Origin: Leishmania donovani
Lineage: Eukaryota > Euglenozoa > Kinetoplastea > Trypanosomatida > Trypanosomatidae
Assembly (NCBI RefSeq): GCF_000227135.1
Contig: NC_018257.1
Coordinates: forward strand, 689,777 to 753,776
Length of the DNA: 64,000 bases
Direction of reading: 5' to 3'
Shown: positions 42,627-52,501 of the stretch, piece by piece
How positions within the stretch are numbered: position 1 is the first letter of the stretch
How the letters are laid out: each line of letters starts with the position of its first letter
Made by a program: the position numbers and the translations under genes
Notes under the pieces: model-generated
The model's input: the letters and a program-made list of their open reading frames with translations, nothing else
Told to the model about the DNA's origin: nothing
Databases searched by the model: none

Positions 42627-43925
42627 ATGAGCAGCAAAGCGTGGCTGGACAGGCAGAGCATTCGCACGCTTCTCCTCTACGGAGGGCTCGCGCGGGTCGT
42701 GCTGCTGATTTACGCCGCCTTCCACGACTACTACTTTCGTGTCAAGTACACGGATATCGACTACATGATTGTGGTTGATGGCGCCAGAGAACTGCTACAC
42801 GGCGGAACACCATTTGATCGCACGACGTACCGTTACACGCCGCTTCTGGCTGTCCTGGTGATCCCCGCCGTGCTGGTCGCCAACCCGCTTGGGAAGGTTG
42901 TCTTCACGCTGAGCGACCTTGGCGCAGCCTACTATTGCTTTCACATGCTCCTGCGCTTTTCGACGGAGCGGAGCGCCAAGTGGATGGTGGTTATCTTGAT
43001 CCTCTTCAACCCCGTCGTGCTGAACGTGTCGACGCGTGGAAACAGCGACATGCTCATCTCGTTCATGAGTATGGGCGTGCTGGCGAAGTTTGCGGAGGGT
43101 CGCTACTTCACCGCAGCGGCGATCCTCGGCTTCGCCGTGCACTTTAAAATCTATCCCATCATCTACGCGCTTCCGCTGGTGCTCGGTGTGTGGGAGCGCG
43201 CGAAGCAAGAATGCTTTTTCGGTCGCCTTGCCCACACCGCCCCCGTCGTGGTCGGATGCGGCCTCTGCTTCACGGTCGCCTTCGCTGTTCCGACGTATGT
43301 GTGCTACCTGGTCTACGGTCAGCAGTACCTCGACGAGGCCTTCATCTACCATATCCATCGCGAGGACCACCGGCACAACTTTTCCCCGTACTGGCTGCTC
43401 ATGTATCTCAACATGGGCCGCCGCGACCTTGGCGTCGGCGTCGACTACTCCGCTGGGCTGTTTGCGTTTCTGCCGCAGTTCGCAGTGCTGTGCTACGCCT
43501 CGTGGAAGCTTCGCAAGAACATTGCCCACGCCTGCTGCGTTGAGACGATTCTTTTCGTCGCCTTCAACAAAGTCTGCACCGTGCAGTACTTCGTGTGGTT
43601 CCTCCCGTTCCTAGCGTTCGTCTTCTGCGAGCCAGCGCAGCCAAAACGGCTGATGGGTGCCACAAATGTCTCCAAGTCAGAGCGGCCGTCGATGCTTTCG
43701 GCTGTCGCGGTCATCCTCATGTGGAGCCTCACGATTCCGCTGTGGGTTTGGACAGCATACCGACTCGAGTTCGAGGGACAGAACCACTACGGCCGCCTGT
43801 GGATCGTGTCGTGCGTCTTCTACCTTGCCACAGTGGGCCTCGCCGCGTGGCTGGGGCGGCTGTGCTATCGGAGTCGCATAACCATCGCCATTAAGGACCA
43901 CCGCCCGGCGTTCAAACGGGCGTAA
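42627..43925 (+). CDS. GPI14: GPI mannosyltransferase 1 catalytic subunit (PIG-M / GPI14)
   Basis: Adds the first mannose, from dolichol-phosphate-mannose, to GlcN-PI on the lumenal side of the ER during GPI-anchor synthesis. That pathway also feeds the GPI-linked surface coat of the parasite. 432 aa, the usual size. Seen: first membrane segment at ~12-31; the conserved lumenal loop YTDIDYMIVVDGARELLHGG, with the family DXD (Asp43-Ile-Asp45); then TPFDRTTYRYTPLLA, a PIG-M hallmark. Multiple further hydrophobic helices follow, with FNPVVLNVSTRGNSD and a conserved AVHFKIYPIIYALP. A basic tail (KDHRPAFKRA) ends the protein. The open frame extends upstream through non-ATG codons; 42627 is the first ATG consistent with the family. 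Confidence 0.94.
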   Translation: MSSKAWLDRQSIRTLLLYGGLARVVLLIYAAFHDYYFRVKYTDIDYMIVVDGARELLHGGTPFDRTTYRYTPLLAVLVIPAVLVANPLGKVVFTLSDLGAAYYCFHMLLRFSTERSAKWMVVILILFNPVVLNVSTRGNSDMLISFMSMGVLAKFAEGRYFTAAAILGFAVHFKIYPIIYALPLVLGVWERAKQECFFGRLAHTAPVVVGCGLCFTVAFAVPTYVCYLVYGQQYLDEAFIYHIHREDHRHNFSPYWLLMYLNMGRRDLGVGVDYSAGLFAFLPQFAVLCYASWKLRKNIAHACCVETILFVAFNKVCTVQYFVWFLPFLAFVFCEPAQPKRLMGATNVSKSERPSMLSAVAVILMWSLTIPLWVWTAYRLEFEGQNHYGRLWIVSCVFYLATVGLAAWLGRLCYRSRITIAIKDHRPAFKRA

Positions 43926-45012
43926 TTCCTCATCAGCGACACGTGCCTCTGCTGCGTGCTGGTCCCTCTTATACTGGGCTGGTGTTTTGAGGCTGAGGAG
44001 GGCCATGCAGAGCACAGCACCGAGCTAGCCCGTATCCTTGACGTCATGGTATTGCTGACTGCAGGCTGCGCATTAGAAGGGTACAGCGGCACTCCGCTCT
44101 TCTTAACCTTTCTCTCGTTTCTCTTTCGTGTTGACTGCGCATGTTGGTGTCGTGCGCGTGTCGACTTTTTACATGGGGAATAGAGCCTAGGAAAGCCGAA
44201 AAGAAACCGTATGGAGAGAGCACCAACATGCGTGCGAGTCGCAGGTGCCGGGTTCGTTGTGGCACCGTTGTCTCTCTTCGCTCTCTCTCCTGTATACGCT
44301 CGTTTTTTCTTTGTGGTTTGCGGCGTTGTGTGAGGCAGACGTACGCGGATGCTTCGCACGATACAGGAATTCTTTTGCAGAAGCGGGTGCCTGCACTCAC
44401 GTGTGCAGCCGCAGTCCCCTGCCACGCTCTAATTCAGGAAAGGTCGACAGCGTCTCGTTCTTGTAAAACGTCTTTGACTTATTGGCCTAACGAATGACGC
44501 TGACGACGACCAAAGGAAGCCGCTGTCCAGTAGGGGAGTTCACTGTTCATATTGCCTTGCATGCTTCCACACGGCACGCTCGTGCTGCCGTCCGCACATA
44601 TCGGGGAAGGAATAACAATCCTTTCGGACTCCTCAACTGTCGGCTGTGTTACCGTCGTTCTTTTTCCACGCGCTCTTCCTCTCATATAGACACATGCATA
44701 TATAGATCTTCCTCAAGAAAAAGACATTTTCTTCTGTGCACCCCATCTACGCCAGTACACGCACCCCACTCCTTTTGGTGACTCCGTATTCGTTCTACTT
44801 ATTTCTTCAGGTACTCAACGAGGAGTACGATAGGTCAATGCAGGCTGACCTCCTCCTCGTTGGGAGCACATGTGCCTGAGCTGAAACCCTCACTCTCTAT
44901 CAAGCACCCTCCCCCCCCCCACACGCACAAAAACGGCATGATACATCTTCTTCGCAGCCTTCTTTGCTTTTTCGTTTTGTCATTGACTTTTTCCTGATGC
45001 CGGGAGGACAAA

Positions 45013-45360
45013 GACCTCTCCGTGCGTCGCATCCTCAGGGCACCAGTGGTGCACGGACTCTGCGGGGGAGAAGCCAGGCACCCCCTATATATCCCCTGCC
45101 GATCCCAAGCCACGTCTGGTGTTGACAGGGTCCAAGCGCTGACGGCGTAGGGAGGTCGGAGCGATGTATTGCTGCTGATGTGGGCGGTAAGGGCGTGGGT
45201 GCCGTTGCGTCAGGGCAACCTGAGGCGCGTGGGGTGGGTGGAGTTTAATGCCGGGGCCGTGCTCGCAGATGACTGCGTCGCCGCATTGCTGTACGTTGCG
45301 CGTGTCTAGCGCTGCTTTGGACCAGGCGCACGGGGCCCTGTGGCAGGGCCGGTCGTGGGG
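45013..45360. repeat. 348-bp dispersed repeat, copy A
   Basis: Identical base for base to 53071-53418, in the same orientation. Immediately left, both copies share a decayed CCTGATG...AGG. Near the right end a perfect 7-bp stem (GGCCCTG / CAGGGCC, loop TGG) forms a hairpin at 45334-45350. Its location in an intergenic/3'-UTR setting is like the SIDER retroposon remnants of Leishmania, but I cannot confirm family membership or find a clear A-rich tail at both copies. Confidence 0.85.
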
Positions 45361-46089
45361 TAGCGGGTGGCATGGCTTGTTGTGCTTGTAGTTTGGCAAA
45401 AAGTGGATGCATCGACGAGCGAAAGGAAAAAAAAAAAAGGATTCCCCGCTTAGTACACTTTCTCCGTCCTGTCATTGCCTCATCTGTCTTCACTGCAACT
45501 TCGATCATCGGCACCCTCAACAAATGGATCCGCAGCGCTATCAGGAGTCATATGGGTCGGTAGGGGGGGGCGGAGTCCACGACCTCGCCTCTCGTCTGAC
45601 ATGCGCATGGGAGGCATGATGTGGATCTCCAAGCTGGCCAGTTAACGTTGACCCCGCGGTTATCGTTCCGCAGTTTTCATTTGAGACTGCTCGAAGAAGT
45701 TGCGAGACCTGCCTCACGCTGTTTGTGTGTGTGGCCGCGTGCGTGGATTAGTCCAACGGAGCCGCGACCGCACAGGCGAACTCACGATACCGGCGTCTCC
45801 ACGCAATCTATAGCACAAGGTTCCTTGTCAACGGGGCACTGGATGCGCATCTCTGATCCTTCCTCCGATAGTGTGCGTGACACCCGTTCTATGGTCTGGG
45901 CAATCGACTCCTCTCCCGTGAATTCTCTCCCGTCCCTCCGCCGACTGCGGCTACATGCAGAACATCTGTTGGAGCACGCGAAATACATCAAAAACAAAAC
46001 GGCGTCGCATCTTTTTGACCTCGATAAACCGTGTGCCTGTCTCTTTCTCATCTTCGTTTTTGCGGCTGCCTCTGCGCTCGTGCTCAAAC

Positions 46090-46091
46090 AG
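46090..46091 (+). promoter_or_regulatory. Predicted spliced-leader acceptor AG for the calpain-like gene
   Basis: Tract CTCTTTCTCATCTTCG plus following pyrimidines (about 46038-46085) is followed by AAAC-AG at 46090-46091. The ATG at 46095 follows after 3 nt, and this decides the start in favour of 46095. Confidence 0.6.
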
Positions 46092-46094
46092 AAG

Positions 46095-49000
46095 ATGTCT
46101 TACTACATTGGCTACTCGCAGCGAGAGATCTACAAAAAGCGGTGCAACGAGCTGGGCTGTGCGTGCAACTCCGCAGTTGTGCGGCTGCTCTCTGATGTGC
46201 CAGGTGAGGTGACCGGCCTTACCTCACTCGACCTATCCCGCAACTTTCTAGGCAGAAAAGGCATTATTCCACTTTTGGACGTCATCGAGAGCGCGGTGCA
46301 GCTGCGCAGTCTCGACCTGCGTGACCAGCAGCTCAGCAATGACACTGTGGAGGTGATTTGTGCACGCCTTAGACGGCACCCGTCCCTGCTAAAGCTGAAC
46401 CTGTCAAACAACCCCATCACCCTCGCCATCTCCTCAGCGCTGCTCGAGCTGGCGAATCAGAACTCTGTTCTGCAGTACATCTACCTGGAGAACACACTCG
46501 TGCGCCCCTCCATGGTGACGGCGATTGAGGTGCAGCTCGAGAAGAACCGTGCACTCGCCAGAACCGCGTTGGCGGAGTCGCAGGTGGCTGACGGTAAGCC
46601 GCGTCGAATTTTCGTCATCGCTTCTTCAGTCGCCGGTACGTGTGCGGCCGGTTCCAAGCCTGGTAGTCCTAGAGCCGAGCAGGCTGTTTTGTCCACTCCC
46701 GTCGGTAGCGGGAAGTCTGCTGCTGCGATGCTCCTCCGTAATGCTGATGCAGCATCTACCGCAGCGGGTAGCACCGGGTGGCGCCAGCGCATCCCAGCAC
46801 ACGAGCTGCAGCACGTCTTTCGTTCCTACACTCACGCCGTAGCCGACTTTTTCTTCGACGTGAATCCCACGAAGGATGTATGGGCGTGGTGCGAGGAGCG
46901 ACACTACGTGTTTGACGACGACCAGTTCAACTCGCACAACGACCATTTGCACAGGACGGCGCGACACACATACGGCATCGCGGGTTGGCGGCGCGTCGGA
47001 GAGCTATACCCTGATGCCACGCTCTTTGGGTGGGAGGGTGCGACAAGGAATGCGAACGACACGGCACGGCAGGCTGCACCCAGCATCAACGGCGCTGGTG
47101 CACAGGACACCTGCGAAGATCCGGTAGAAGACATGATGGGCGCCGAAAGGGCGGCTGCGGGTGATGGCCGCCGCGGCAGCGACGCGGAATATTTGCACGC
47201 CACCTCGGTCTTCTGGCAGCTCCCTAAAGATGTCCCGGAAGGGTTCACCTGGACCTTCACAGCACTCATGGCGAGCGTGAAGGAGACCCAGTTGCTGCAC
47301 GCCCTTTTCTGCGCATCCGCGACAGGGCTTCCAGACGGCGGGACGCGAGTGCAGCGAGGCACTGCTTGCCCGGGCATCTACACCATGCGAATGTTTGTCG
47401 AGGGCCAATGGCGCTACCTTCTCGTGGATGACTTTTTGCCGGTGGACAAGTACGGCCGGCTAATCTTCACGAAGCCCTCGATGGACAACAGGGCGTTCTG
47501 GCCATGCATCTTCGAGAAGATGCTGGCAAAGTTGCACGGTGGTTACCACGTCTTAGACGCGCACTTCGACAAACACCACGCCGGCATCGACAGCCCGAAC
47601 ATACGCAAGCCCATCGCCCGGCTGTTCCTGAGCAAAGAGAACCTCCAGCGGCCGAACGACGGTGCTGGTGGCGGCGGCGACACTGATTGGGGCACCGTAC
47701 CAGATGACACGCTCGTCTGTGAAGAGGTGGCCAAGAACTGCGGCCGTGTCATGTCACGCCTCACGAGGGGAATCTACGACAGCTATCAGCTACACCCGGT
47801 GGAGCAGGCGCCGACGACGCTGTTCGAGGGACTGCACAAGGTTCTCGGGGTACCTCTGTGCAGCGCAGACGCGCGAGAGGGATACGGCAACCCACCGTGT
47901 GGTCGGCGAACGGCGTCTGTGAAGCGGTCGTTTCTCGGCAGTCACAGCGTTTCTGTGGACTCCCCCGCCGGCGCGTTCGGCGTGTCGTCGTATCTGACTG
48001 CCGCCATTGCTTTTAGCAGAGACGCGTCGCGGACGTTTAGCGGCATTCACCCACGCTGCGGCTACCAAATTGTGCGCGTGTGCCACGCGGGTGGAGTACG
48101 CCTGCTGGAGCTGCGCAATCCTTGGTGCGGCACGGAGAAATGGACGGGCGACTGGGCGGACGATTCGCCACTGTGGAAGAAGCATCCTGAGATTGCTGAG
48201 CTACTGCTGACGGGCGCCCACGGTGGCAGACGCACGCAGAGGGGCGGCAGCAACCTCCTGCAGCTATCCAATTCGGCTTCGACGTTGGCGAACACGCCAC
48301 TGAAGCGCTCGCTGCTGACAGCATTGGGCGAGATGGGAGGGTCACTGGCGGAAGCGTCGTCAATGACGCCTGTGTGCTCCGTGACGAGGCCCTCCAGGCG
48401 CGCAGCGGCGACGCGGCCGCACGTGCAAAAGTCTGCCTTCTGGATCTCCTACACGGACTTCCTGCAGAACTTTGAGTGGGTGCATACGTGTCGCGTCTTT
48501 GGTGACGAGTTTCACCGGCAGGACGTGCACGGCACTTGGACACGCGATTCGGCCGGCGGCAATGCACGTGAGCCGTCGTGGTACAGGAACCCGCACTATA
48601 GGCTCTCCTTCCCCTACCGGACGACGGTTCATGTGCAGCTGACACGGCGTGATCCGCGTCTTCGTCGGACCCGCGGCGCCGTGCGCGGGCAGGACGACGG
48701 CGTTGGTGGTATTGGCTTGCAGCTCCTGCGTGACACGCACTACCCGCTGCACTGTCCTACGATCAGTCGAGGACAGGCGGAAATTAGCACAGCGGCTTCC
48801 TTGCCCATGAGCTCCGTGGAAGACATCGTCGCCGGCAATCAAGAGGATGACGGCAGCATAAAGGAGGCACTGGGTTGCAGGGATCTTGGCGCCAGCGACC
48901 GTGGTTGCGGCTGCGCGTTTTCCTCTGTTCTCTCCTCCGAGGAGCGCCAAAGTGGCGATTGCTTGTCGCTGGGAATCTTGCTCGACGCCGGCGCGCAGTA

Positions 49001-50159
49001 CTGGATTGTGCCGACCACATACGCGCCGAGGGTGCTGGACGAGTTCGACCTTTCCGTCACCTCGACCTCGCCGTTTATATTGCAAGAGGCACAGGAGTCG
49101 CAGTATTGGGATCAGCGAACGGTACCGCCAGAGCTGCTCTGCTGCGCTTCCGCTAGCGCACAGGAGGTGGAGCGGAACGAGGGTGAGGTGGCCATCGTTT
49201 TCGACTCGAAGTCCCGCGTCTCGAGCGATGCGAACCTTCTGCTCCAAAAACAAAAGCAAAGAAGCAGCAGGCGCCTTGCGCGCAACTCCGTCAGTCATTC
49301 CATCGAGACCGAATCGGCCACGGTGTCTAGCGGGGCGTGTCGCATCGTCGTCGCTGCGACAATGCACCTCGCGGCGGCGGGTGTGGACATGAGGAACTTT
49401 GGCGTCGACGAGGCGTACGAGCAGCGTTCGGTGCCGCCGGAGGACGTGCACGGCACACCAACTCTGCAACTCGCCATCGTGACGGGCGAGGTTGACGGTG
49501 AAGGCCGCCCCTCCCGCACCGTCGGCGAAATCGATCCTCACGCTGCGCACACGTACGTGCTCGACCGTCACACCGTCCTAGAGACGGCCATTACGCCTGC
49601 TCCTCACAATAGTGTCGAGCACCACACTGCCATATGCACCCTTCACCCGGCAGGGGCACGCGTGCACGTGGACTACCGGGTATGGTGCGCCGCGCCGCTG
49701 CTCGAGGTGATGAGTGTGCCGGCGTGGCCAAAGCAGGAGGTGACGCTGTGCTGGGATGACGAGAAGGGCAGTGGCAACTACTACGAAGGCACCGGACACC
49801 CGCAGGTGGAGCTGTCGAGGCTGCGGCCGTTTCAGCGATTCGCCATATCGCTGCGGATGGTTGACTACGACACCATCGAGCCAGCTATCATGTTCTCTGT
49901 AATCTGCAACGATCGGCAGCGAGGAGAGCCGGTAGAGGGGCAACTGGGGAACAGAGCCGTGCTTTCGCAATCCGCGTACGTCAACGGCACCTATGTGAAG
50001 GCCAGCTTCGACCTCGATGAGCGCCCGCCAGAGTCGTTGATCATCATTTCATGCCTGCAGCCGACCGGCTCAAAAGGGAGGTGTGTTATGACCATCTCGT
50101 CCGATTCGGCAGATTATCGCGTTCACCCGTTGCGCGTGGCTGCGGCATACCCACTGTAG
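46095..50159 (+). CDS. Calpain-like protein with N-terminal leucine-rich repeats, catalytic residues lost
   Basis: 1354 aa. It starts MSYYIGYSQREIYKKRC, a form I associate with LRR-type trypanosomatid calpains. Residues ~35-140 hold leucine-rich repeats (LTSLDLSRNFLGRKGIIPLL, LRSLDLRDQQLSNDTVEVIC, LLKLNLSNNPIT). A calpain catalytic-domain fold follows (~255-720). In active calpains the core is G-D-C-W and the His lies in G-H-A-Y; here they read GFTW (Thr385 for Cys) and GYQI (Tyr657 for His). Only the Asn of LRNPW (Asn675) remains. The protein is therefore predicted to be proteolytically inactive, as for many trypanosomatid calpain-like proteins. C-terminal beta-rich modules (e.g. GAQYWIVPTTYAPRVLDEF and the last ~200 residues) resemble calpain domain III. 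A structural or signalling role at the membrane or cytoskeleton is inferred. An open upstream frame of 158 codons is judged untranslated. Confidence 0.9.
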   Translation: MSYYIGYSQREIYKKRCNELGCACNSAVVRLLSDVPGEVTGLTSLDLSRNFLGRKGIIPLLDVIESAVQLRSLDLRDQQLSNDTVEVICARLRRHPSLLKLNLSNNPITLAISSALLELANQNSVLQYIYLENTLVRPSMVTAIEVQLEKNRALARTALAESQVADGKPRRIFVIASSVAGTCAAGSKPGSPRAEQAVLSTPVGSGKSAAAMLLRNADAASTAAGSTGWRQRIPAHELQHVFRSYTHAVADFFFDVNPTKDVWAWCEERHYVFDDDQFNSHNDHLHRTARHTYGIAGWRRVGELYPDATLFGWEGATRNANDTARQAAPSINGAGAQDTCEDPVEDMMGAERAAAGDGRRGSDAEYLHATSVFWQLPKDVPEGFTWTFTALMASVKETQLLHALFCASATGLPDGGTRVQRGTACPGIYTMRMFVEGQWRYLLVDDFLPVDKYGRLIFTKPSMDNRAFWPCIFEKMLAKLHGGYHVLDAHFDKHHAGIDSPNIRKPIARLFLSKENLQRPNDGAGGGGDTDWGTVPDDTLVCEEVAKNCGRVMSRLTRGIYDSYQLHPVEQAPTTLFEGLHKVLGVPLCSADAREGYGNPPCGRRTASVKRSFLGSHSVSVDSPAGAFGVSSYLTAAIAFSRDASRTFSGIHPRCGYQIVRVCHAGGVRLLELRNPWCGTEKWTGDWADDSPLWKKHPEIAELLLTGAHGGRRTQRGGSNLLQLSNSASTLANTPLKRSLLTALGEMGGSLAEASSMTPVCSVTRPSRRAAATRPHVQKSAFWISYTDFLQNFEWVHTCRVFGDEFHRQDVHGTWTRDSAGGNAREPSWYRNPHYRLSFPYRTTVHVQLTRRDPRLRRTRGAVRGQDDGVGGIGLQLLRDTHYPLHCPTISRGQAEISTAASLPMSSVEDIVAGNQEDDGSIKEALGCRDLGASDRGCGCAFSSVLSSEERQSGDCLSLGILLDAGAQYWIVPTTYAPRVLDEFDLSVTSTSPFILQEAQESQYWDQRTVPPELLCCASASAQEVERNEGEVAIVFDSKSRVSSDANLLLQKQKQRSSRRLARNSVSHSIETESATVSSGACRIVVAATMHLAAAGVDMRNFGVDEAYEQRSVPPEDVHGTPTLQLAIVTGEVDGEGRPSRTVGEIDPHAAHTYVLDRHTVLETAITPAPHNSVEHHTAICTLHPAGARVHVDYRVWCAAPLLEVMSVPAWPKQEVTLCWDDEKGSGNYYEGTGHPQVELSRLRPFQRFAISLRMVDYDTIEPAIMFSVICNDRQRGEPVEGQLGNRAVLSQSAYVNGTYVKASFDLDERPPESLIIISCLQPTGSKGRCVMTISSDSADYRVHPLRVAAAYPL

Positions 50160-50876
50160 CTATCTACTTCACAGTGCCCCACCACCCCCCTCCTCTCCCC
50201 CAGACATGGGCGAACCAAGGGAAGGAGGGGAGGCAGGTCTCACTCACATGTGCGGACTTCCTGTGGTTTACCCTTGAGGCCTAACTACAACTACGATGGA
50301 GGAGCTGTCGCACGCACACCTGCATTGGCGCATATGCATGCGCATGCACACGCAGGGCGTGCAGTCGTCGTCCCCGCACACTGCTTCCCCTCTGTGCCTG
50401 CTTGTGCATATGTCTGGTGATTGCTGAGGCAGACGTGCTCGTGTGCCTGTGTTTTGTCTCCTCATACGCTACCCACAGGCCCTCGACAGCATATTCGAAA
50501 AGAGCCCGTAATGCGCATGGGTTGGAGAACCGTGTAGGTCGTGGCAGAGCGAGAGGGGAAGGCACTGAAGTGGCAGCGGCAAGGGGAAGAGGGGCTCAGA
50601 GAGAGCGGAGGTAAGTGGCCCGCCCACGTATGTGCTTGATTAGCGACTGCCGTGCTTTGCTGTGTGCTGCGACGTCACCCTCGTTCCTTCTGTGCCTATT
50701 GCGCTCCGTCACTTTCACGTGGACTTCCTTGACCCATCTCTTCCTGCCTTCCTATTCTTCTCTGTCCGTGCTTTCCACCCTCCCTGTCGCCCCCCTCCCC
50801 CCTTTCCTCCCTCCCCACCACTCCGGTGCGGCGGTGCGATGCCTGAATGCTGCTTTCTCTCTCTGGTTTCTTTTTC

Positions 50877-50904
50877 GGGGGTGGGGGTGGGGCGAGGGGA
50901 GGGG
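50877..50904 (+). repeat. Potential G-quadruplex on the sense strand
   Basis: Five G runs of 5, 5, 4, 4 and 4 with loops of 1, 1, 3 and 1 nt. This meets the standard G4 pattern in the likely 3' UTR of the calpain-like gene. Confidence 0.8.
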
Positions 50905-51300
50905 CTGCTTCCTTCCGCTATCTTGGAACCAATGGAATTCTTCTTACCTTCCCTCGCCCCCTTCTCTGTTCATGTTAGTTCAGAGTGCCATGGTAACACC
51001 GCCAACAATAGCGCGGGGAGATGAGAGGGCACGTGTGTCTTTTGGGGTGCCCTTTCTTTCTTGCTTGAATAATTCATGTATGCTTTCTCTACGTATCTTC
51101 GCTGTCCCACCGCTCTCCCTCCTGCCACTTCGCACCAGCGCTCTTCGGCACGGTAGCGACGCGAAGGGGTGGGAGGGGCAGCAGCCGATGTGTGCTTTTG
51201 TTTTGCTCTTCGCTTCCCCTTGGCCTTCTGTTTTGTGTATGTGCGCCTGTCGGCATGTGTGTATTGATTCTCCGCCTGTTGCTCTCCGCCTCCACTGCGT

Positions 51301-51495
51301 GATGACCACATCAACAACAGCAACAAAACCATCGCCAGGCTATTCCAGCAGAAGGAGAGTGCCGTCTTCGCTGTGCTCTTCCGGGACTTCATCACCGCGT
51401 ACAAGAAGCTAATGGGCGTCCTCGGATGCGTTTCATGGACAACAATGGCTGCTCTCCGCTTCAGCACATATGCAGCATCATTGACAATTGGGCGA
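51301..51495 (+). other. Coding-like island, possible gene remnant
   Basis: Within CT-rich UTR sequence, the frame from 51301 reads as well-mixed protein (KTIARLFQQKESAVFAVLFR, then DFITAYKKLMGVLG). It then degenerates, and the neighbouring frame reads MDNNGCSPLQHICSIIDNWA. Composition changes sharply from the surrounding tracts. It may be an eroded exon-like fragment of a lost gene. No family recognised. Confidence 0.3.
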
Positions 51496-51814
51496 ACGTA
51501 ATCGCATCAGCGTTTCTTTTCGTAGCTTTTCCCTCGCAGACCACGCTTGTATCTCGGCCGCTCTTTCCCACGTATCCAAAGCATCTCTCCTTGCCGTTTT
51601 ACCTCTCGACCGCGCCGATCGAATTCCTCCTCCCATGGCCAACTCCCCTGTACACTTCAGTGTAGGCATTACCCGGTGCTTCCTTCTTGCTTTCTGGCAA
51701 AAAGTCGCGGATCTTTTCTAGATCTGTCCCGGCCTCAGACAACTGCCCACTCGATTATACGCCGCGTCTTCACTGTTTGCTGTTCCACATCTTTTTTTTT
51801 GTTGTTTGCTTCAC

Positions 51815-52501
51815 ATGACGACCGCCATCAAAGATGAGGCAAACTTACCCGGCATTGACGACATCCCCCCCACCCCCCGGGTGGGGTTGAAGAGCTGATG
51901 CCGCAGACTGGCTGCCATCGGCATCATCGTGCCCGTGCCACTGCAGCTGTTTCGCAAGTCCGGCACCTACACGGGCATCTTCGAATATCACCCCATTTGC
52001 ATGATGCTCGCCTTTGTCATGGTGATGCCGGATGCTGTGCGAGATAGCAAGCAACTGCGTCAGGGACACCGGCGGTCGCCGCTCGAAGATAGGCCTCCAC
52101 GTCACGAGATCATCATGCGCCACCAGCTGGCCTCCTTTCTGATGGAGTTGGCGGCGGCTGGCGGCTTTGCTGCGGTAGAGTACACAAAACTAAAGAAGCA
52201 CTATCCGCATCTCCAGTCGTTGCACAGTATCGTGGGTACCTTCTGCGGCCTGACAATCGTGTGCCAGATAGTGCTCGGCTCCATCCTTCGCTATCTGCTG
52301 GCACCAGCGAACCCGAAGCGTCCAATAGTGCGGACGGTGCACAGTTGCGTCAGTGCAACCATCGCCGTGACGGCGATGATGGCGATGGCTGGAGGCTTTC
52401 TCGCCACCGAGTACGCGGAGAGGATGATTCCGCCTTCGCTGATCCGGACGGCTATTGTCCTCGCGGCTGTTGCCACCACGGTTGCCGGATTTCTCATGTA
52501 G
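51815..52501 (+). pseudogene. Cytochrome b561-type membrane protein, broken by an in-frame TGA near the start
   Basis: Reads as a cytochrome b561 domain, a transmembrane electron carrier with two hemes held by four His. ATG at 51815 opens MTTAIKDEANLPGIDDIPPT and reaches KS; TGA at 51896-51898 then stops it. The same frame continues without an ATG as CRRLAAIGIIVPVPLQLF and runs to a stop at 52499-52501, about 200 codons. His codons fit the family pattern: FEYHPICM (51989), MRHQLAS (52121), SLHSIVG (52223) and RTVHSC (52340). Hydrophobic helices surround them, and all four His sit in helix-like contexts. Everything but the TGA looks conserved, so this may be a recent nonsense mutation, a base error, or a gene starting at a non-ATG. 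In-frame TGA as selenocysteine is unlikely in this family. Confidence 0.68.

Larger units (their letters stand above)
43926..46094 (+). other. Intergenic region carrying repeat copy A
   Basis: About 2.2 kb. It contains the 348-bp repeat at 45013-45360, a C run near 44910-44920 and an A run at 45427-45438. An open frame from 45621 runs into the calpain-like gene without a stop, but it lies upstream of that gene's predicted splice site and is probably untranslated. Confidence 0.7.
50160..51814 (+). other. Intergenic region with G-quadruplex motif and a small coding-like island
   Basis: About 1.65 kb. Mostly CT-rich; an open frame at 50615-51412 is Ser/Leu/Pro-rich and unconvincing. Distinct items inside are the G-run block at 50877-50904 and the island at 51301-51495. 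Confidence 0.65.

Noticed and set aside
44990..45399. Antisense open frame through repeat copy A (and the equivalent in copy B)
   Set aside because: It only reflects the GC-rich repeat; both frames run into unrelated flanks and have no start in common.
45621..46094. 158-codon in-frame extension upstream of the calpain-like protein
   Set aside because: A strong pyrimidine tract and AG lie inside it, right before the ATG at 46095, and the MSYYIGYSQ start matches the usual form of these proteins.
50615..51412. 265-codon open frame after the calpain-like gene
   Set aside because: CT-rich low-complexity translation crossing a G-quadruplex block; no start context or domain.
51896..51898. TGA as a selenocysteine codon in the b561 gene
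   Set aside because: Cytochrome b561 proteins are not known selenoproteins and no SECIS-like element was identified.
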